DNA of 64,000 bases from Mesorhizobium loti (GCF_013170705.1 NZ_CP033334.1:2333501-2397500); one strand, 5' to 3'; shown: positions 20,919 through 31,153, counted from the stretch's first letter. Numbers and translations are program-made. Notes: generated by a model not told the origin, from the letters alone.

Positions 20919-22160
20919 TCAGGCCGCCGCCTGCGCCTTCCGGGCTTCCTTCATGTTGGGCAGGAACACCGTCAGCAGGCCCAGGAACGGCAAATACGAG
21001 CAGACCTGGAAGACGAAATCGATGCCCTTCATGTCGGCGACGACGCCGAGCACGGCCGCCGCGATGCCGCCCATGCCGAAGGCGAAGCCGAAGAAGATGC
21101 CGGCGATCATGCCGACGCGGCCCGGCACCAGTTCCTGCGCGAAGACGACAATGTTGGAGAAGGCCGACGACAGGATCAGTCCGATCAGCACGGTCAGCAC
21201 CATCGTCCATTCCAGATTGGCGTAGGGGAGCGCCAGCGTGAAGGGCAGGACGCCGACGATCGAGAACCAGATCATCGCCTTCTGTCCGTAGCGGTCGCCG
21301 AATGGGCCGCCGAGCAGGATGCCGAGCGCCGAGGCGCCGAGGAACAGGAACAGCATCACCTGGCTCATCTGCACCGACACCCCGAACTTATGGATGGAAT
21401 AGAAGGTGTAGTAGCTGGCGAGGCTGGCGATGTAGGCGTTCTTGCTCAGCACCAGCAAGGTCAGCACGATCAATGCCGACATCACCTTGCGGCGCGGGAA
21501 GGGCGAGACGAAGCTTGCCGCCTTGCGGTTGCCTTGCGCGGCGCGCAGACGGCTGTACCAGCCGCCGACCTGCCACAGGATGACAATGCCGATCAGCGAG
21601 CCGACGGCAAACCAGGCGATGCTGGTCTGGCCGAACGGCACGACGATGAAGGCGGCCAGCAAGGGGCCCATGGACTGGCCGAAATTGCCGCCGACCTGGA
21701 ACAGCGACTGTGCCAGGCCGAACCGGCCGCCAGACGCGAAACGGGCGATGCGCGAGGATTCCGGATGGAAGATCGCCGAGCCGATGCCGATCAGCGAGGC
21801 GCCGATCAGGAGCAGGTAGTAGTGGCCGGCATAGGCCAGCACGACCAGCCCGATCAGCGACGCCGCCATGCCGTAAGGCAGGGAATAGGGCATCGGCCGC
21901 TTGTCGGTGATCATGCCGATGATCGGCTGCAGCAGGGACGCCGTGACCTGGAAGGTGAAGGTCAAAAGGCCGATCTGCCAGAAGTCGAGGCCGTAATTGT
22001 CTTTCAGGAGCGGGTAGATGGCCGATAGCAGCGACTGCATGATGTCGTTGATGCAATGGCACAGGCTCACCGCCAGGATGACTGTGAAGGCCGTCGCCTG
22101 GGCTGAAGCGTGACTGGCGCTCGTGGATGGCGCGACGCTGGCGGCTGTCGTATCGGTCAA
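20919..22160 (-). CDS. MFS efflux transporter, fosmidomycin-resistance (Fsr) type
   Basis: A protein of about 413 residues with 12 membrane segments. The N-terminal SLCHCINDIMQSLLSAIYPLL and the segment GIGSAIFHPESSRIARFASG match the Fsr branch of the major facilitator superfamily, which exports fosmidomycin and related compounds. There is no obvious ATG: I choose the TTG at 22160, preceded by GGAG at six bases. A TTG at 22202 gives 14 more residues. It is divergent from an AraC regulator that probably controls it. Confidence 0.88.
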   Translation of the reverse strand: MTDTTAASVAPSTSASHASAQATAFTVILAVSLCHCINDIMQSLLSAIYPLLKDNYGLDFWQIGLLTFTFQVTASLLQPIIGMITDKRPMPYSLPYGMAASLIGLVVLAYAGHYYLLLIGASLIGIGSAIFHPESSRIARFASGGRFGLAQSLFQVGGNFGQSMGPLLAAFIVVPFGQTSIAWFAVGSLIGIVILWQVGGWYSRLRAAQGNRKAASFVSPFPRRKVMSALIVLTLLVLSKNAYIASLASYYTFYSIHKFGVSVQMSQVMLFLFLGASALGILLGGPFGDRYGQKAMIWFSIVGVLPFTLALPYANLEWTMVLTVLIGLILSSAFSNIVVFAQELVPGRVGMIAGIFFGFAFGMGGIAAAVLGVVADMKGIDFVFQVCSYLPFLGLLTVFLPNMKEARKAQAAA

Positions 22161-22310
22161 GGTAGGCTCCGTGGTCTTTTTGGCGGGCACGCCCGCGGGC
22201 AATCTGGCGGCCGCTCCTGCGGCTGCCTTAGGACGGTTGCCTTATAAGCTGCTTGCAGGGCGACTTCTTTCGTGGTTTGGTCCAATAATTTCGCGAGTGG
22301 GCCATAGCCG

Positions 22311-23195
22311 ATGCCACATGGCAGGGAAATCTTCCACGCCGGTAACGCCGATCTCGGCAAGTTGCACGAGAGCCGCTGGCAGTGGCTGGAACAAGTGGCC
22401 GGGCCGGCGGTCGCGTTGCCGACCGAATATCCTGACGGCTACCATGTGCCGCAACATCGACACAGCCGCAGCCAACTGCTGCACGCGTTGGTCGGCGTCG
22501 TGCTGGTGACGACGCGGCACGGGCGCTGGATGGTGCCGCCCGACCATGCGATGTGGATTCCGGCCGGCATCGAACATTCCGTCGAGATGCTGGGCGACGT
22601 GTCGATGCGCTCGGTCTATGTCATGCCTGGTGCGATCCCCGGGCTGCCCGAAGGCTTGCGCGTCGTCGGCGTCACCGAGCTGATGCACAGCCTGATCGTG
22701 GAATCGGAGAAACTGCCGCAAGGCGGCGAGTTGGAAGGACGCGGCGGGCTGATCATGAACCTGCTGCTGCATGAAATCCCGACCTTGCCGGAACGGCCGC
22801 TCGGGCTCCCATTCCCGTCCGATCCGAGGCTGGCGGCGCTGTGCCGGCGCTTCGTCGCAGCGCCCTCGCCGCACGCAACGATCGACGAATGGGCCGATGC
22901 CGCCGGGATGAGCCGCCGTTCCTTCACGCGCGCCTTCCAGCGCCAGACCGGCCTGTCCTTGTCGACATGGCGGCAGCAGGCGTGCCTGTTCGCCGCGCTG
23001 CCGAGGCTCGCCGATGGCGAGCCCATCACCAGGGTGGCGCTCGACCTGGGCTATGACAGCGTGCCGGCCTTCATCACCATGTTCAAGCGCATGCTGGGCT
23101 CCTCGCCGCGCGGGTATATGCGCGGCGCGCGCGACAATGGCGAAAGTGTTCGCCGGCCAAACGTGCCGGCGCGGCTGGAAGGCCCTGTAGCCTAG
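22311..23195 (+). CDS. AraC-family regulator with N-terminal cupin
   Basis: A 294-residue regulator. The first ~110 residues form a cupin sensor (YHVPQHRHSRSQLLHAL and VPPDHAMWIPAGIEHSVEM). The last ~100 carry two helix-turn-helix units (TIDEWADAAGMSRRSFTRAF and ITRVALDLGYDSVPAFITMF) ending with the family SSPRGYMR. It is divergent from the Fsr-type pump and is its likely activator, with an unknown effector. The stop codon is 3 bases before a palindromic repeat. Confidence 0.9.
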   Translation: MPHGREIFHAGNADLGKLHESRWQWLEQVAGPAVALPTEYPDGYHVPQHRHSRSQLLHALVGVVLVTTRHGRWMVPPDHAMWIPAGIEHSVEMLGDVSMRSVYVMPGAIPGLPEGLRVVGVTELMHSLIVESEKLPQGGELEGRGGLIMNLLLHEIPTLPERPLGLPFPSDPRLAALCRRFVAAPSPHATIDEWADAAGMSRRSFTRAFQRQTGLSLSTWRQQACLFAALPRLADGEPITRVALDLGYDSVPAFITMFKRMLGSSPRGYMRGARDNGESVRRPNVPARLEGPVA

Positions 23196-23197
23196 GG

Positions 23198-23323
23198 CAA
23201 TTCCAGGACAAGTGTGGGCGGTTTTCCCGGGACAAGCGCGTAGCGCCTGCCCTTGGGAATTGCGTCAAAACGAAGAGTTGGAGCGGTCCGCTGTTTCCAT
23301 GAAATGGTGGAAACGCTCCAGAC
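23198..23323. repeat. palindromic repeat, family A (left of IS630)
   Basis: A diverged copy of the 15497 repeat in the same orientation, with an internal GGGACAAGCGCG/CGCCTGCCC variation. It ends in a GGAGCG...CGCTCC hairpin. The IS630 element starts immediately after it. Confidence 0.7.
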
Positions 23324-23415
23324 TAGAGCGTGTTGCTGTTGATTTGAATCGGTTGGGATTCACGCCGAGGTGATTTTGTGATTCAAGATGCTGGCTGGGC
23401 GGAGGCCAGCATCGG

Positions 23416-23838
23416 ATGCCAAGACCCTATTCAAACGATCTTCGTGAGCGCGTTGCGGCAGCGGTTGCGGCTGGCCGGACATGCCGGGAAACGGCTGCAT
23501 TGTTCGGGGTGAGCGTGGCGAGTGTTGTGAAGTGGTCGCAACGCCAACGATTGAGCGGAAGCGCATCGGCGTTGCGCATGGGGCGTCAATCCGGCCGGGA
23601 TTTGGAGCCACATCGCGTGTGGCTGCTGGAGCGGGTAGCCTCACAGTCGCATGTGAGCGTGCGAGCGCTGTCGGCGGAGCTTGCCGAGCGCGGCATCGTG
23701 GCAGCCCCGGTGTCGGTGTGGCGGGTGCTGAAGGAGGCCGGGTTCAGCTTCAAAAAAAACGCTGTTCGCCAGCGAGCAGGACAGGCCGGCGATTGCGCGG
23801 CGCCGGGCGCAATGGAGGAAGTATCAAGGCAGGCTTGA
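23416..23838 (+). CDS. IS630 transposase, N-terminal part (frame 1)
   Basis: A 140-codon frame with the helix-turn-helix DNA-binding region (TCRETAALFGVSVASVVKWSQR) and linker of IS630 transposases. The authentic product follows this frame to FSFKK at 23749-23757. There an eight-A run (23752-23759) precedes a change of frame; the remaining ~26 codons read as low-complexity sequence and are probably not the working product. A seven-A transcript would continue into the downstream frame as KKTLFASEQDRP, the canonical IS630 sequence. Confidence 0.8.
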   Translation: MPRPYSNDLRERVAAAVAAGRTCRETAALFGVSVASVVKWSQRQRLSGSASALRMGRQSGRDLEPHRVWLLERVASQSHVSVRALSAELAERGIVAAPVSVWRVLKEAGFSFKKNAVRQRAGQAGDCAAPGAMEEVSRQA

Positions 23839-23851
23839 TCCACGGCGCCTG

Positions 23852-24358
23852 GTGTTCATCGACGAAACCTGGGCAAAAACCAACATGGCGCCGCTACGAG
23901 GCTGGGGGCCTCGTGGGCACCGATTGGTCGCCAAGGCTCCGCATGGCAAATGGCGCACGCTGACCTTCCTGGCCGCGCTGCGCTGCGAGCGCATCGACGC
24001 GCCCTGCGTCATTGATGGTCCCATCAACGGTGCAAGCTTTGCGGCCTGGGTTGAGCAGTTCCTCGTGCCGACGCTCTCGCCCGGTGACATCGTCGTCATG
24101 GACAATCTTGGAAGTCACAAGGGGCAAGCCATTCGTCGTGCCATTCGCGCGGCCGGAGCCAAGCTTTTCTACCTGCCACCCTACAGTCCAGACCTAAACC
24201 CGATCGAGCAGGTCTTCGCCAAGCTCAAGCACCTCATGCGAAAGGCTTCAGAACGGACCGTCGAGGCCACATGGCGACGTATCGGAACACTCCTCGAAAG
24301 CTTTCAACCCGCTGAATGCGCCAACTATCTCGTCAACGCTGGATATGCTTCAATGTAA
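23852..24358 (+). CDS. IS630 transposase, C-terminal DDE domain (frame 2)
   Basis: A 168-codon frame holding the catalytic triad: VFIDETWAKTNM just at its start (first Asp), VVMDNLGSHKG (second Asp), and YSPDLNPIEQVFAKLK (Glu). It lies +1 relative to the upstream frame. It is expected to be made as a fusion by slippage on the eight-A run at 23752-23759, or it may be a simple frameshift that has inactivated the element. The in-frame coding potential extends upstream of 23852 to that run. Confidence 0.8.
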   Translation: MFIDETWAKTNMAPLRGWGPRGHRLVAKAPHGKWRTLTFLAALRCERIDAPCVIDGPINGASFAAWVEQFLVPTLSPGDIVVMDNLGSHKGQAIRRAIRAAGAKLFYLPPYSPDLNPIEQVFAKLKHLMRKASERTVEATWRRIGTLLESFQPAECANYLVNAGYASM

Positions 24359-24373
24359 GTGAAACACGCTCTA

Positions 24374-24472
24374 GAGCATTTCACCGTTTCACGGAAACGG
24401 CGAACTGCTCTAACTCATTGTTTTAACGCAACTCCGGACGGAAAACCGTTTCACACTTTTCCTGGAATTGCT

Positions 24473-24476
<4 letters not shown>
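24374..24476. repeat. palindromic repeat, family A (right of IS630, inverted)
   Basis: An inverted copy of the 15497 repeat, with GAGCATTTCACCGTTTC...GGAACTG-type hairpins ending in GGAATTGCTCTAG. Its last CTAG contains the stop codon of prs on the minus strand. Confidence 0.8.
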
Positions 24477-25408
<932 letters not shown>

Positions 25409-25576
25409 GCACCGTTCCTGGTGGGGGATGGGAAGGCCTGACAGACTCTCCCGCACCTTTTAATCGGGCTTTTAGCGGCCCGCGCTAGTATTGCAAGCGC
25501 CGAGATCGGGAATCCGCCGGCTAAGCTGAAGAAAGGTTCGTGCCATCGCCGAGAGGCAACACTCGAGCAGGCCTTG

Positions 25577-26218
25577 TCAGCCAGCCTTGCCGCCCAGAAA
25601 TGCCGCGAACTGATCGATGGTCTGGTCGGCGATCGCCTGCATGGTGGCCGGCGAGACGCCCTTCCAGCTGTCGGCGCCCGCGCTGGCGCCGGAACTGGCC
25701 GAAGGCGCCTTCATCTGGCCGTTGATGCGGTGCAGGCGGTTGCCGGCCGGGTCGTAGACGTCCCAGACATAGATGACGGTGGTGTCCTTGCCCTCCGAAA
25801 TCGCCGAGAAATAACCCTTCAGCACATGGGTCGCGGTCTGGTCGGCGCTGCCCGCGAGCGTGATGCCGCGCTGCCTGGCGCGCGTCTGCAGTTCCGCCGT
25901 CAGCGGGGTCGCGGCCTCCACCGAAGCGCCGACGATCGGCGCGATCTGCAGCCGGGTCTTCGACAGGATGGCGGCACTCTGGGCTGAGGTGAGCGGCGTG
26001 GTGGTGGTCGCGGACGCGCCCGCCGTGGAGGTCGCAGGCGCGGCTGTCGATGGGGCCGGAACGGTGGCCGCCGCGCTGCCCTGGACTCCCGGCGCGGGCT
26101 GCGCCGAGGCGGCCGGCGGGGTGATGGCGGAAGGTTCGAGAACGTCCTTTGCGTTGGTGCAGGAGGCAAGAGCCAATGCCACAAGCAATGACACGGTCGT
26201 CACATGCGATCGTCTCAT
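25577..26218 (-). CDS. uncharacterised lipoprotein, 213 aa
   Basis: A lipoprotein signal MRRSHVTTVSLLVALALASC ends with a lipobox (LASC), predicting lipidation of Cys20 and membrane anchoring. An Ala/Pro/Thr-rich linker follows to about residue 85. After it comes a compact domain (TAELQTRARQRGITLAGSADQTATHVLKGYF...) that may be a beta-rich lipoprotein domain. The function is unknown. It lies 43 bases downstream of the M24-fold gene and upstream of prs, in the minus-strand cluster. Its in-cluster neighbour lgt encodes the enzyme that lipidates such proteins. Confidence 0.85.
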   Translation of the reverse strand: MRRSHVTTVSLLVALALASCTNAKDVLEPSAITPPAASAQPAPGVQGSAAATVPAPSTAAPATSTAGASATTTTPLTSAQSAAILSKTRLQIAPIVGASVEAATPLTAELQTRARQRGITLAGSADQTATHVLKGYFSAISEGKDTTVIYVWDVYDPAGNRLHRINGQMKAPSASSGASAGADSWKGVSPATMQAIADQTIDQFAAFLGGKAG

Positions 26219-26261
26219 TTGCCTTCTAACTCCTTGGCGAAGAACGCCTCCCATTATGGAT

Positions 26262-27413
26262 TCACTGTACGATCAAGTCGAGATCATGGCGGGACAGCGG
26301 CTTCGGCTGGGATTCGGTGGTCAGGTAGGTGCGGCCAAGCGTCATTGCCGTCTCGGTCTCGGAATCCATGATGATCATATGGGCGAACAGCGTCATGTGC
26401 GGCGCGATCGGCTCGGGGTTGCCCTGGTAGAACATCGGCATGTCCATCCAGGACGGCGTGAAGCGGGCGCCGACGGAGTAGCCGCAGGCGTTCAGCCGGT
26501 GCTTGGTCAGGCCATGTGCCTCCATGGTGCGGGCATGCGCGTCGAAGACGTCGCCGAATGTATTGCCCGGCGTCATCGCCTTTTCGACGGCGAGAAGGGC
26601 AGCGCGCGCCGCGTCGAACAGCTCCTGGTGGCGCTTCGACACCTTGCCGGTCAGCACCGTGCGCATCATGGGCGCATGGTAATGGTGGAACACGCCGGCC
26701 CATTCGAGCGTCAGCTGGTCGTTCTTGGTCAGCTTGCGGCGGCCCGCCTTGTAGCGGCAGAGCAGCGCATCGACGCCGGAGCCGATGATGAATTCATTGG
26801 CCGGATAGTCGCCACCCCCGGCAAAGACCGCGCCCTGCATGGCAGCCAGAATCAGCGCTTCGTCGCCGCCCTGCTTGATCAGGGGCAGCGCCGCGTCCAG
26901 CGCATCGTCGGAGAGGTTGGCGGCCTTCTCGGCCTTGGCGATTTCAGCCGGGCTCTTGAACAGCCGCAGCCGCCCGACGATGCCGGACGCGTCGGCAATC
27001 TGGCCGAAGGTCTGCAACTGCTCGTCCAGCCGGCGGCCATTATAGGCCGTCAAGCCATGGGTGTCGTATTCGACGCCGATGCGGGCGCCGAGCAAATTGA
27101 GATCGTTGAGCAAATTGCGCAGGTCGACCGCCGGGTTGGCGCCGTTGCGGTCGGTCCAAAGCACGATGTTGTCGATGATGGAGGTGTGGCGCGCCTGGCG
27201 CAGGTCGGCCGAGCGGGTCAAGAGCACCATCGAGCCGTCGGCCTTCACCACCAGGCACTGGAAGAAACAGAAGCCGAACGTGTCGTAGCCGGTCAGCCAG
27301 TACATGCTTTCCTGCGCGAACAGCAGGATGGCGTCGAGCTTCTTCTCGGCCATCTCGATCATCAGCCGGTCGCGCCGCGCGTCAAATTCCGACCGTTCAA
27401 AATGCAGCGCCAT
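26262..27413 (-). CDS. M24-family (pita-bread fold) protein with altered metal site
   Basis: A 383-residue protein with a creatinase/prolidase-type N-terminal domain and the M24 fold. In active metalloaminopeptidases the metal ligands sit in patterns such as DxG...SDxTRT, GHGxG and TxEPG. The matching positions here read LEWAGVFHHYHAPMMRT, CGYSVGARF and HMIIMDSETE, so most ligands are replaced. This resembles metal-independent members of the fold such as creatinase and ectoine hydrolase. The start codon overlaps the pgeF stop by one base (TAATG), showing coupling. Function unassigned. Confidence 0.85.
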   Translation of the reverse strand: MALHFERSEFDARRDRLMIEMAEKKLDAILLFAQESMYWLTGYDTFGFCFFQCLVVKADGSMVLLTRSADLRQARHTSIIDNIVLWTDRNGANPAVDLRNLLNDLNLLGARIGVEYDTHGLTAYNGRRLDEQLQTFGQIADASGIVGRLRLFKSPAEIAKAEKAANLSDDALDAALPLIKQGGDEALILAAMQGAVFAGGGDYPANEFIIGSGVDALLCRYKAGRRKLTKNDQLTLEWAGVFHHYHAPMMRTVLTGKVSKRHQELFDAARAALLAVEKAMTPGNTFGDVFDAHARTMEAHGLTKHRLNACGYSVGARFTPSWMDMPMFYQGNPEPIAPHMTLFAHMIIMDSETETAMTLGRTYLTTESQPKPLSRHDLDLIVQ

Positions 27414-28207
27414 TATTCATTCTCCAAAACGATGGCCGAAACCTGCCGGCCGTAATCGGGCTCCTTGCGGTGCGTGGTGCGCCGGTAGGAGTAGAACAGA
27501 TCTTCCTCGGCATAGGTGCAGCGGCCAAGGCCCTCGGCGGTCACGCCGGCCCTTGCCAGCCGGTCGACCGTATAGCGATTGAGATCGAACATGGCATGGC
27601 CTGATGTGGCGGAGGGTGCGAAGTAGCCGATGTTTTCGGCGTCGGCCTCGACGAAACGGGCAATGAATTCCGGCCCGACCTCGTAATTGTCAGGGCCGAT
27701 CGAGGGGCCGAGCACGGCGACGATGTTTTCGCGCCGGGCGCCGAGGCCTTCCATGGCGGCAATGGTGTTTTCCAGCACGCCGGTGAAGGCGCCTTTCCAG
27801 CCGGCATGCGCCGCGCCGATGATGCGCGCCCCGGCATCCGCGAACAGCACCGGGCCGCAGTCGGCGGTCGAGGCGCCGATGGCGATGCCAGGGCGATCGG
27901 TGACGATGGCATCGGCCTTGGGCCGTTCTCCGGCAAAGGGTTCCCTGGCGACGATGACGTCGGGGGAATGGATCTGCCAGGCGGTCAACAGATGGTTCGT
28001 CGGCACGCCCATCCAGGCGGCGACACGGGCGCGGTTCTCGGCCACCAGCGTCTGGTCATCATCCGATCCGGTGCCGATGTTGAGGCCCCGGTAGATGCCG
28101 GTCGATACGCCACCTGCGCGGGTGAAATAGCCGTGGCGGATGCCTTGTGCCTGCGCCTTGTCCAGCAGCGGGGACCGAACGGGATCCGGTTTGGTCTGAT
28201 TCAGCAT
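27413..28207 (-). CDS. pgeF: PgeF/YfiH-family (laccase-domain) protein
   Basis: A 264-residue member of the DUF152/LACC1 family. Conserved motifs include GSDDDQTLVAENRARVA, the zinc/copper-site cysteine and histidine regions ASTADCGPVLFADAGARIIGAAHAGWKGAFTG (Cys in ADCGP, His in AAHAGW) and GPSIGPDNYEVG. E. coli PgeF edits misincorporated L-Ser in peptidoglycan precursors, and other members are purine nucleoside phosphorylases. It lies in the lgt-midA-pgeF cluster. Confidence 0.92.
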   Translation of the reverse strand: MLNQTKPDPVRSPLLDKAQAQGIRHGYFTRAGGVSTGIYRGLNIGTGSDDDQTLVAENRARVAAWMGVPTNHLLTAWQIHSPDVIVAREPFAGERPKADAIVTDRPGIAIGASTADCGPVLFADAGARIIGAAHAGWKGAFTGVLENTIAAMEGLGARRENIVAVLGPSIGPDNYEVGPEFIARFVEADAENIGYFAPSATSGHAMFDLNRYTVDRLARAGVTAEGLGRCTYAEEDLFYSYRRTTHRKEPDYGRQVSAIVLENE

Positions 28208-28321
28208 GCGGGCGTTGTTGTCCGTATGGGCGGTTTCGTCAAGAAAAAGCAGAAGCGGGGCGGCCGGCGGTTCGGCCGCTCTCTTGCCGGACGGGAGATT
28301 GGAAGGGGCAGCGGCGAAAAG

Positions 28322-29410
28322 TCAATCCGCTGTCGCAAAGGGCCGGACGGCGGCGCCGCGCGGCACGACGGCAAGCACCTTGAACAGTTCGCCCATCGCC
28401 CGCGGCCCGGCGAGGCGCTCGACGTCTTCGGTGATCTTGTCGCGGGCGGCCTGGCCGGCGTCGGCGCCAAGCCGGCCGGCACGCTCGAGTATGCCCATGC
28501 CGAGCAGGAAACTGCCCTGTGTCGACAGATGGGCGTCGAGACCATGCGCACGCACGATCGCTGCAAGGGCGGAGAAATCGACATGCGAGGTGAGGTCGGC
28601 CTCGCCTGGATTGGCCAGCACATCTTCGTGATTGTGCTTGCGCAAGGCCTGCAGCGTGTCGCCGACACCCGGCTGCAGGTGGCCGTAGTCGAGGAACAGC
28701 CCGGCGCCGCCGTTTCGGGCCACGCGTTCGGCGATGGCCGCCATCAGGGCGGTGCGGGCGGGCGCGATCTCGATGATCGCCCCTTGCGGCGCTTCAGCCG
28801 CGTCGACGGGCAGCAGCGTCGGGTCGACCGAGCCGGCGCCGGCGAAGAAACAAAGGGTGTTCTCGTCGTCCAGGCTCACCATGCGCTCGCGCCAGCTGGT
28901 GCCGGCGCGGACGAACTGGCGGATCGGTATGGCGTCGAACAGTTCGTTGCCGACGATGAGCAGCGGCTGATGGGGCAAGGTGTCGATGGTCTCGTGCCAG
29001 CGAACCGCGAAAGGCGTCGCGCCGAGCGTCTGTTTCTGGACTTCGGTCAGGCGTGGACTGGTCTCGATCATGGCGAAGGCGGCGCCATTGGCCAGGGTCG
29101 GATCAAGCCGCGACAGCGTGCGCAGCATGTCCTTCATCAGCGTGCCGCGACCGGGGCCGATCTCGGCGATGGTGACCGGCATCGGCCGGCCGATCGCTGC
29201 CCAAGCCTGGTAAAGCCACACTGCAACGAGTTCGCCGAACATCTGGCTGATCTCCGGCGCGGTGATGAAGTCGCCGGCGACGCCGAACGGTTCGCGCGTC
29301 GTGTAGTAGCCGTCCGCGGGGTCGAACAGGCATAGCGCCATGTATTCGTTGACGGGAAGGGGCCCCAGCGCCTCGATCAGGTCGACGATACGGGTCTTCA
29401 GCCGCGTCAT
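28322..29410 (-). CDS. MidA/NDUFAF7-family SAM-dependent methyltransferase
   Basis: A 362-residue methyltransferase. The N-terminal [21 protein letters not shown] and SAM-binding [22 protein letters not shown] segment ([19 protein letters not shown]), together with [17 protein letters not shown], define the family. The mitochondrial homologue methylates an arginine of a complex I subunit during assembly, so a role in NADH dehydrogenase assembly is plausible here. It overlaps lgt by 4 bases. Confidence 0.92.
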   Translation of the reverse strand: MTRLKTRIVDLIEALGPLPVNEYMALCLFDPADGYYTTREPFGVAGDFITAPEISQMFGELVAVWLYQAWAAIGRPMPVTIAEIGPGRGTLMKDMLRTLSRLDPTLANGAAFAMIETSPRLTEVQKQTLGATPFAVRWHETIDTLPHQPLLIVGNELFDAIPIRQFVRAGTSWRERMVSLDDENTLCFFAGAGSVDPTLLPVDAAEAPQGAIIEIAPARTALMAAIAERVARNGGAGLFLDYGHLQPGVGDTLQALRKHNHEDVLANPGEADLTSHVDFSALAAIVRAHGLDAHLSTQGSFLLGMGILERAGRLGADAGQAARDKITEDVERLAGPRAMGELFKVLAVVPRGAAVRPFATAD

Positions 29411-30267
29411 GTCGCCTGCGGCTGCGCTTGCGTCACCGGCTTGGCTGTCGCCATCGCCCAGATGCCGATCAGCACCATCGGGGTCGACAGGATCATGCCC
29501 ATGGTCAGCCAGTTGGTGCCAAGGAGGTAGCCGAGCTGCTGGTCGGGCTCGCGGAAGAATTCGACGAAGACGCGCGACAGGCCGTAGCCGCAGATGAAGG
29601 CGCCGCCGACGAAGCGCGGCGTCTTCAGCTTGAGGCGCGAATGGGTGAGGATGCGCAGGACCAGGAACAGCACCAGGCCTTCGAGCAGGGCCTCGTAGAG
29701 CTGGCTCGGATGGCGGGTGAACGGCCCGCCATTGGGGAATTCCATCGCCCAGGGCACGTCCGTCGGCCGGCCCCAGAGCTCGGAATTGATGAAGTTGGCG
29801 ACGCGCACCAGGCCAAGCCCAACCGGCACGCCGGCGGCCACGACATCGAACAGCGACCAGGTGCGGATGCCGCGCTTGATGGAGAACAGCGTCATGGCGA
29901 GGATGACGCCGAGCAGGCCGCCATGGAAGGACATGCCGCCTTGCCAGACCGCGAAGATGTCGAGCGGGTGCGCGATGTAGCGCGGCAGGTCATAGAACAG
30001 GACATAACCGGTGCGGCCGCCGAGCACGACGCCGATCGCCGCCCAAACGATGAAATCGTCGAGGTCCTCGGGCTTCATCGGCAGCACGCCGTCCGGCCAC
30101 AGTTTCGGGTTGGCGGCAAGACGCTTGGCGTACCACCAGGCAAACAGGATGCCGACGATGTAGCCGACGCCGTACCAGTGCACCGCCAACGGCCCGATCT
30201 GGATGAGGATCGGGTTGATGTTGGGGAAGGGCAACGAGGCCAGCGGCAGCAGGAAATATTCGTTCAA
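29407..30267 (-). CDS. lgt: prolipoprotein diacylglyceryl transferase
   Basis: A 286-residue inner-membrane enzyme with seven predicted helices. It transfers diacylglycerol from phosphatidylglycerol to the lipobox cysteine of prolipoproteins. The family signature is visible in [27 protein letters not shown] and in [13 protein letters not shown]. It is the first gene of the lgt-midA overlap pair, and the downstream cluster includes a lipoprotein that would be its substrate. Confidence 0.96.
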   Translation of the reverse strand: MNEYFLLPLASLPFPNINPILIQIGPLAVHWYGVGYIVGILFAWWYAKRLAANPKLWPDGVLPMKPEDLDDFIVWAAIGVVLGGRTGYVLFYDLPRYIAHPLDIFAVWQGGMSFHGGLLGVILAMTLFSIKRGIRTWSLFDVVAAGVPVGLGLVRVANFINSELWGRPTDVPWAMEFPNGGPFTRHPSQLYEALLEGLVLFLVLRILTHSRLKLKTPRFVGGAFICGYGLSRVFVEFFREPDQQLGYLLGTNWLTMGMILSTPMVLIGIWAMATAKPVTQAQPQAT

Positions 30268-30401
30268 CGGGAAGCTCTCGGTTGCGGTCGTGTTCGGGCG
30301 CGGACCATGCGGCAGGGTTTTGGCAGGGTCAAGGCAAGCCGGTCGCCGTCAAGTGTCGCGACGGATCACCATTGCGAGCCATCGTGCCGTGCGTGGTCAA
30401 C

Positions 30402-30635
30402 TCACCCCTTGGCGGCCACCCACTGCCGCAATGCGTCGTTGATCCTGTCCTGCCAGCCGGGGCCATCCTCCTGGAAATGGTCGAGCACGGCCCGATCGAT
30501 CCGGATCGAGACAAGCTCGCGCACATTGGGAGCAGCCGAGGGTTCGCGAATAGGGGCTGCCGGTTTCTTGACCGGCTTGAAGGCCGCTTCGGCGGCTGCG
30601 AACGGATTTGTCGGTCGGCGCGGAGGCGTTGCCAT
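30402..30635 (-). CDS. BrnA-like small protein (antitoxin fold)
   Basis: A 77-residue protein with a Pro/Ala-rich N-terminus and a C-terminal domain VSIRIDRAVLDHFQEDGPGWQDRINDALRQWV-like in pattern (Val-Ser-Ile-Arg-Ile-Asp...Gly-Trp-Gln...Ile-Asn). This is the ribbon-helix-helix core of BrnA antitoxins. No BrnT toxin gene lies beside it, so it is either an orphan or a stand-alone DNA-binding protein. I use the ATG at 30635; an upstream start adds 17 residues. Confidence 0.75.
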   Translation of the reverse strand: MATPPRRPTNPFAAAEAAFKPVKKPAAPIREPSAAPNVRELVSIRIDRAVLDHFQEDGPGWQDRINDALRQWVAAKG

Positions 30636-30850
30636 TGGTTGACCCTGATTGGAGCGTTCTGACGCAATAGAAGACGACAACACCATAGGCGATTTGGTGT
30701 TCTCAAGTATAGCTTGAGGCGGTTAGAGAGCTTCCCTCCGGCATGGCAGCGCCCATGCGCCATAGCAACGCAGAGGCCGTACTGGGCCTCAACGTTCTTG
30801 CATTCGGCGCTCAGCGCCACTACGTCATTTCGAGCAAGCGAGGATTTGCC

Positions 30851-31153
30851 ATGTCGACCGGACCGAACCGCATTCTCGATGAATTCGCCAAGCTGATGAC
30901 CGACGCCGCCGGTGCCGCGCAAGGCGTTCGGCGCGAGGTGGAGACCGCCTTCAAGGGCCAGGCGGAGCGTATCCTCAATTCGATGGACGTGGTGCAGCGC
31001 GAGGAATTCGAGGCCGCGCGCGAGATGGCCGCCAAGGCCCGGGACGAGAATACCCGCCTTGCCGCCCGCGTCGAGGCGCTCGAGGCCAGGCTCGCCGAAC
31101 TGGCCGGCGATGCCGCACCAGCGGCGGCGGCGAAGCCCCGCGCAAAAAAATAA
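30851..31153 (+). CDS. ubiK: UbiK/BMFP-domain accessory protein
   Basis: A 100-residue protein with N-terminal NRILDEFAKLMTDAAGAAQGV, a central helix, and a C-terminal coiled coil (ARDENTRLAARVEALEARLAEL) followed by a basic tail KPRAKK. This matches the membrane-fusogenic UbiK family, which helps late steps of ubiquinone synthesis and trimerises through the coiled coil. I start at MSTGPNRI; an upstream in-frame ATG adds unlike sequence. It is divergent from the BrnA-like gene. Confidence 0.85.
   Translation: MSTGPNRILDEFAKLMTDAAGAAQGVRREVETAFKGQAERILNSMDVVQREEFEAAREMAAKARDENTRLAARVEALEARLAELAGDAAPAAAAKPRAKK

Larger units (their letters stand above)
23324..24373 (+). mobile_element. IS630-family insertion sequence
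   Basis: An element of about 1.05 kb bounded by TA dinucleotides (23324-23325 and 24372-24373), the known IS630 target duplication. The ends share the inverted repeat GAGCGTGTT followed by weaker similarity. It carries two overlapping transposase frames. The two outer flanks are both family A palindromic repeats in opposite orientations, so the element inserted into or between repeats. Confidence 0.85.
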
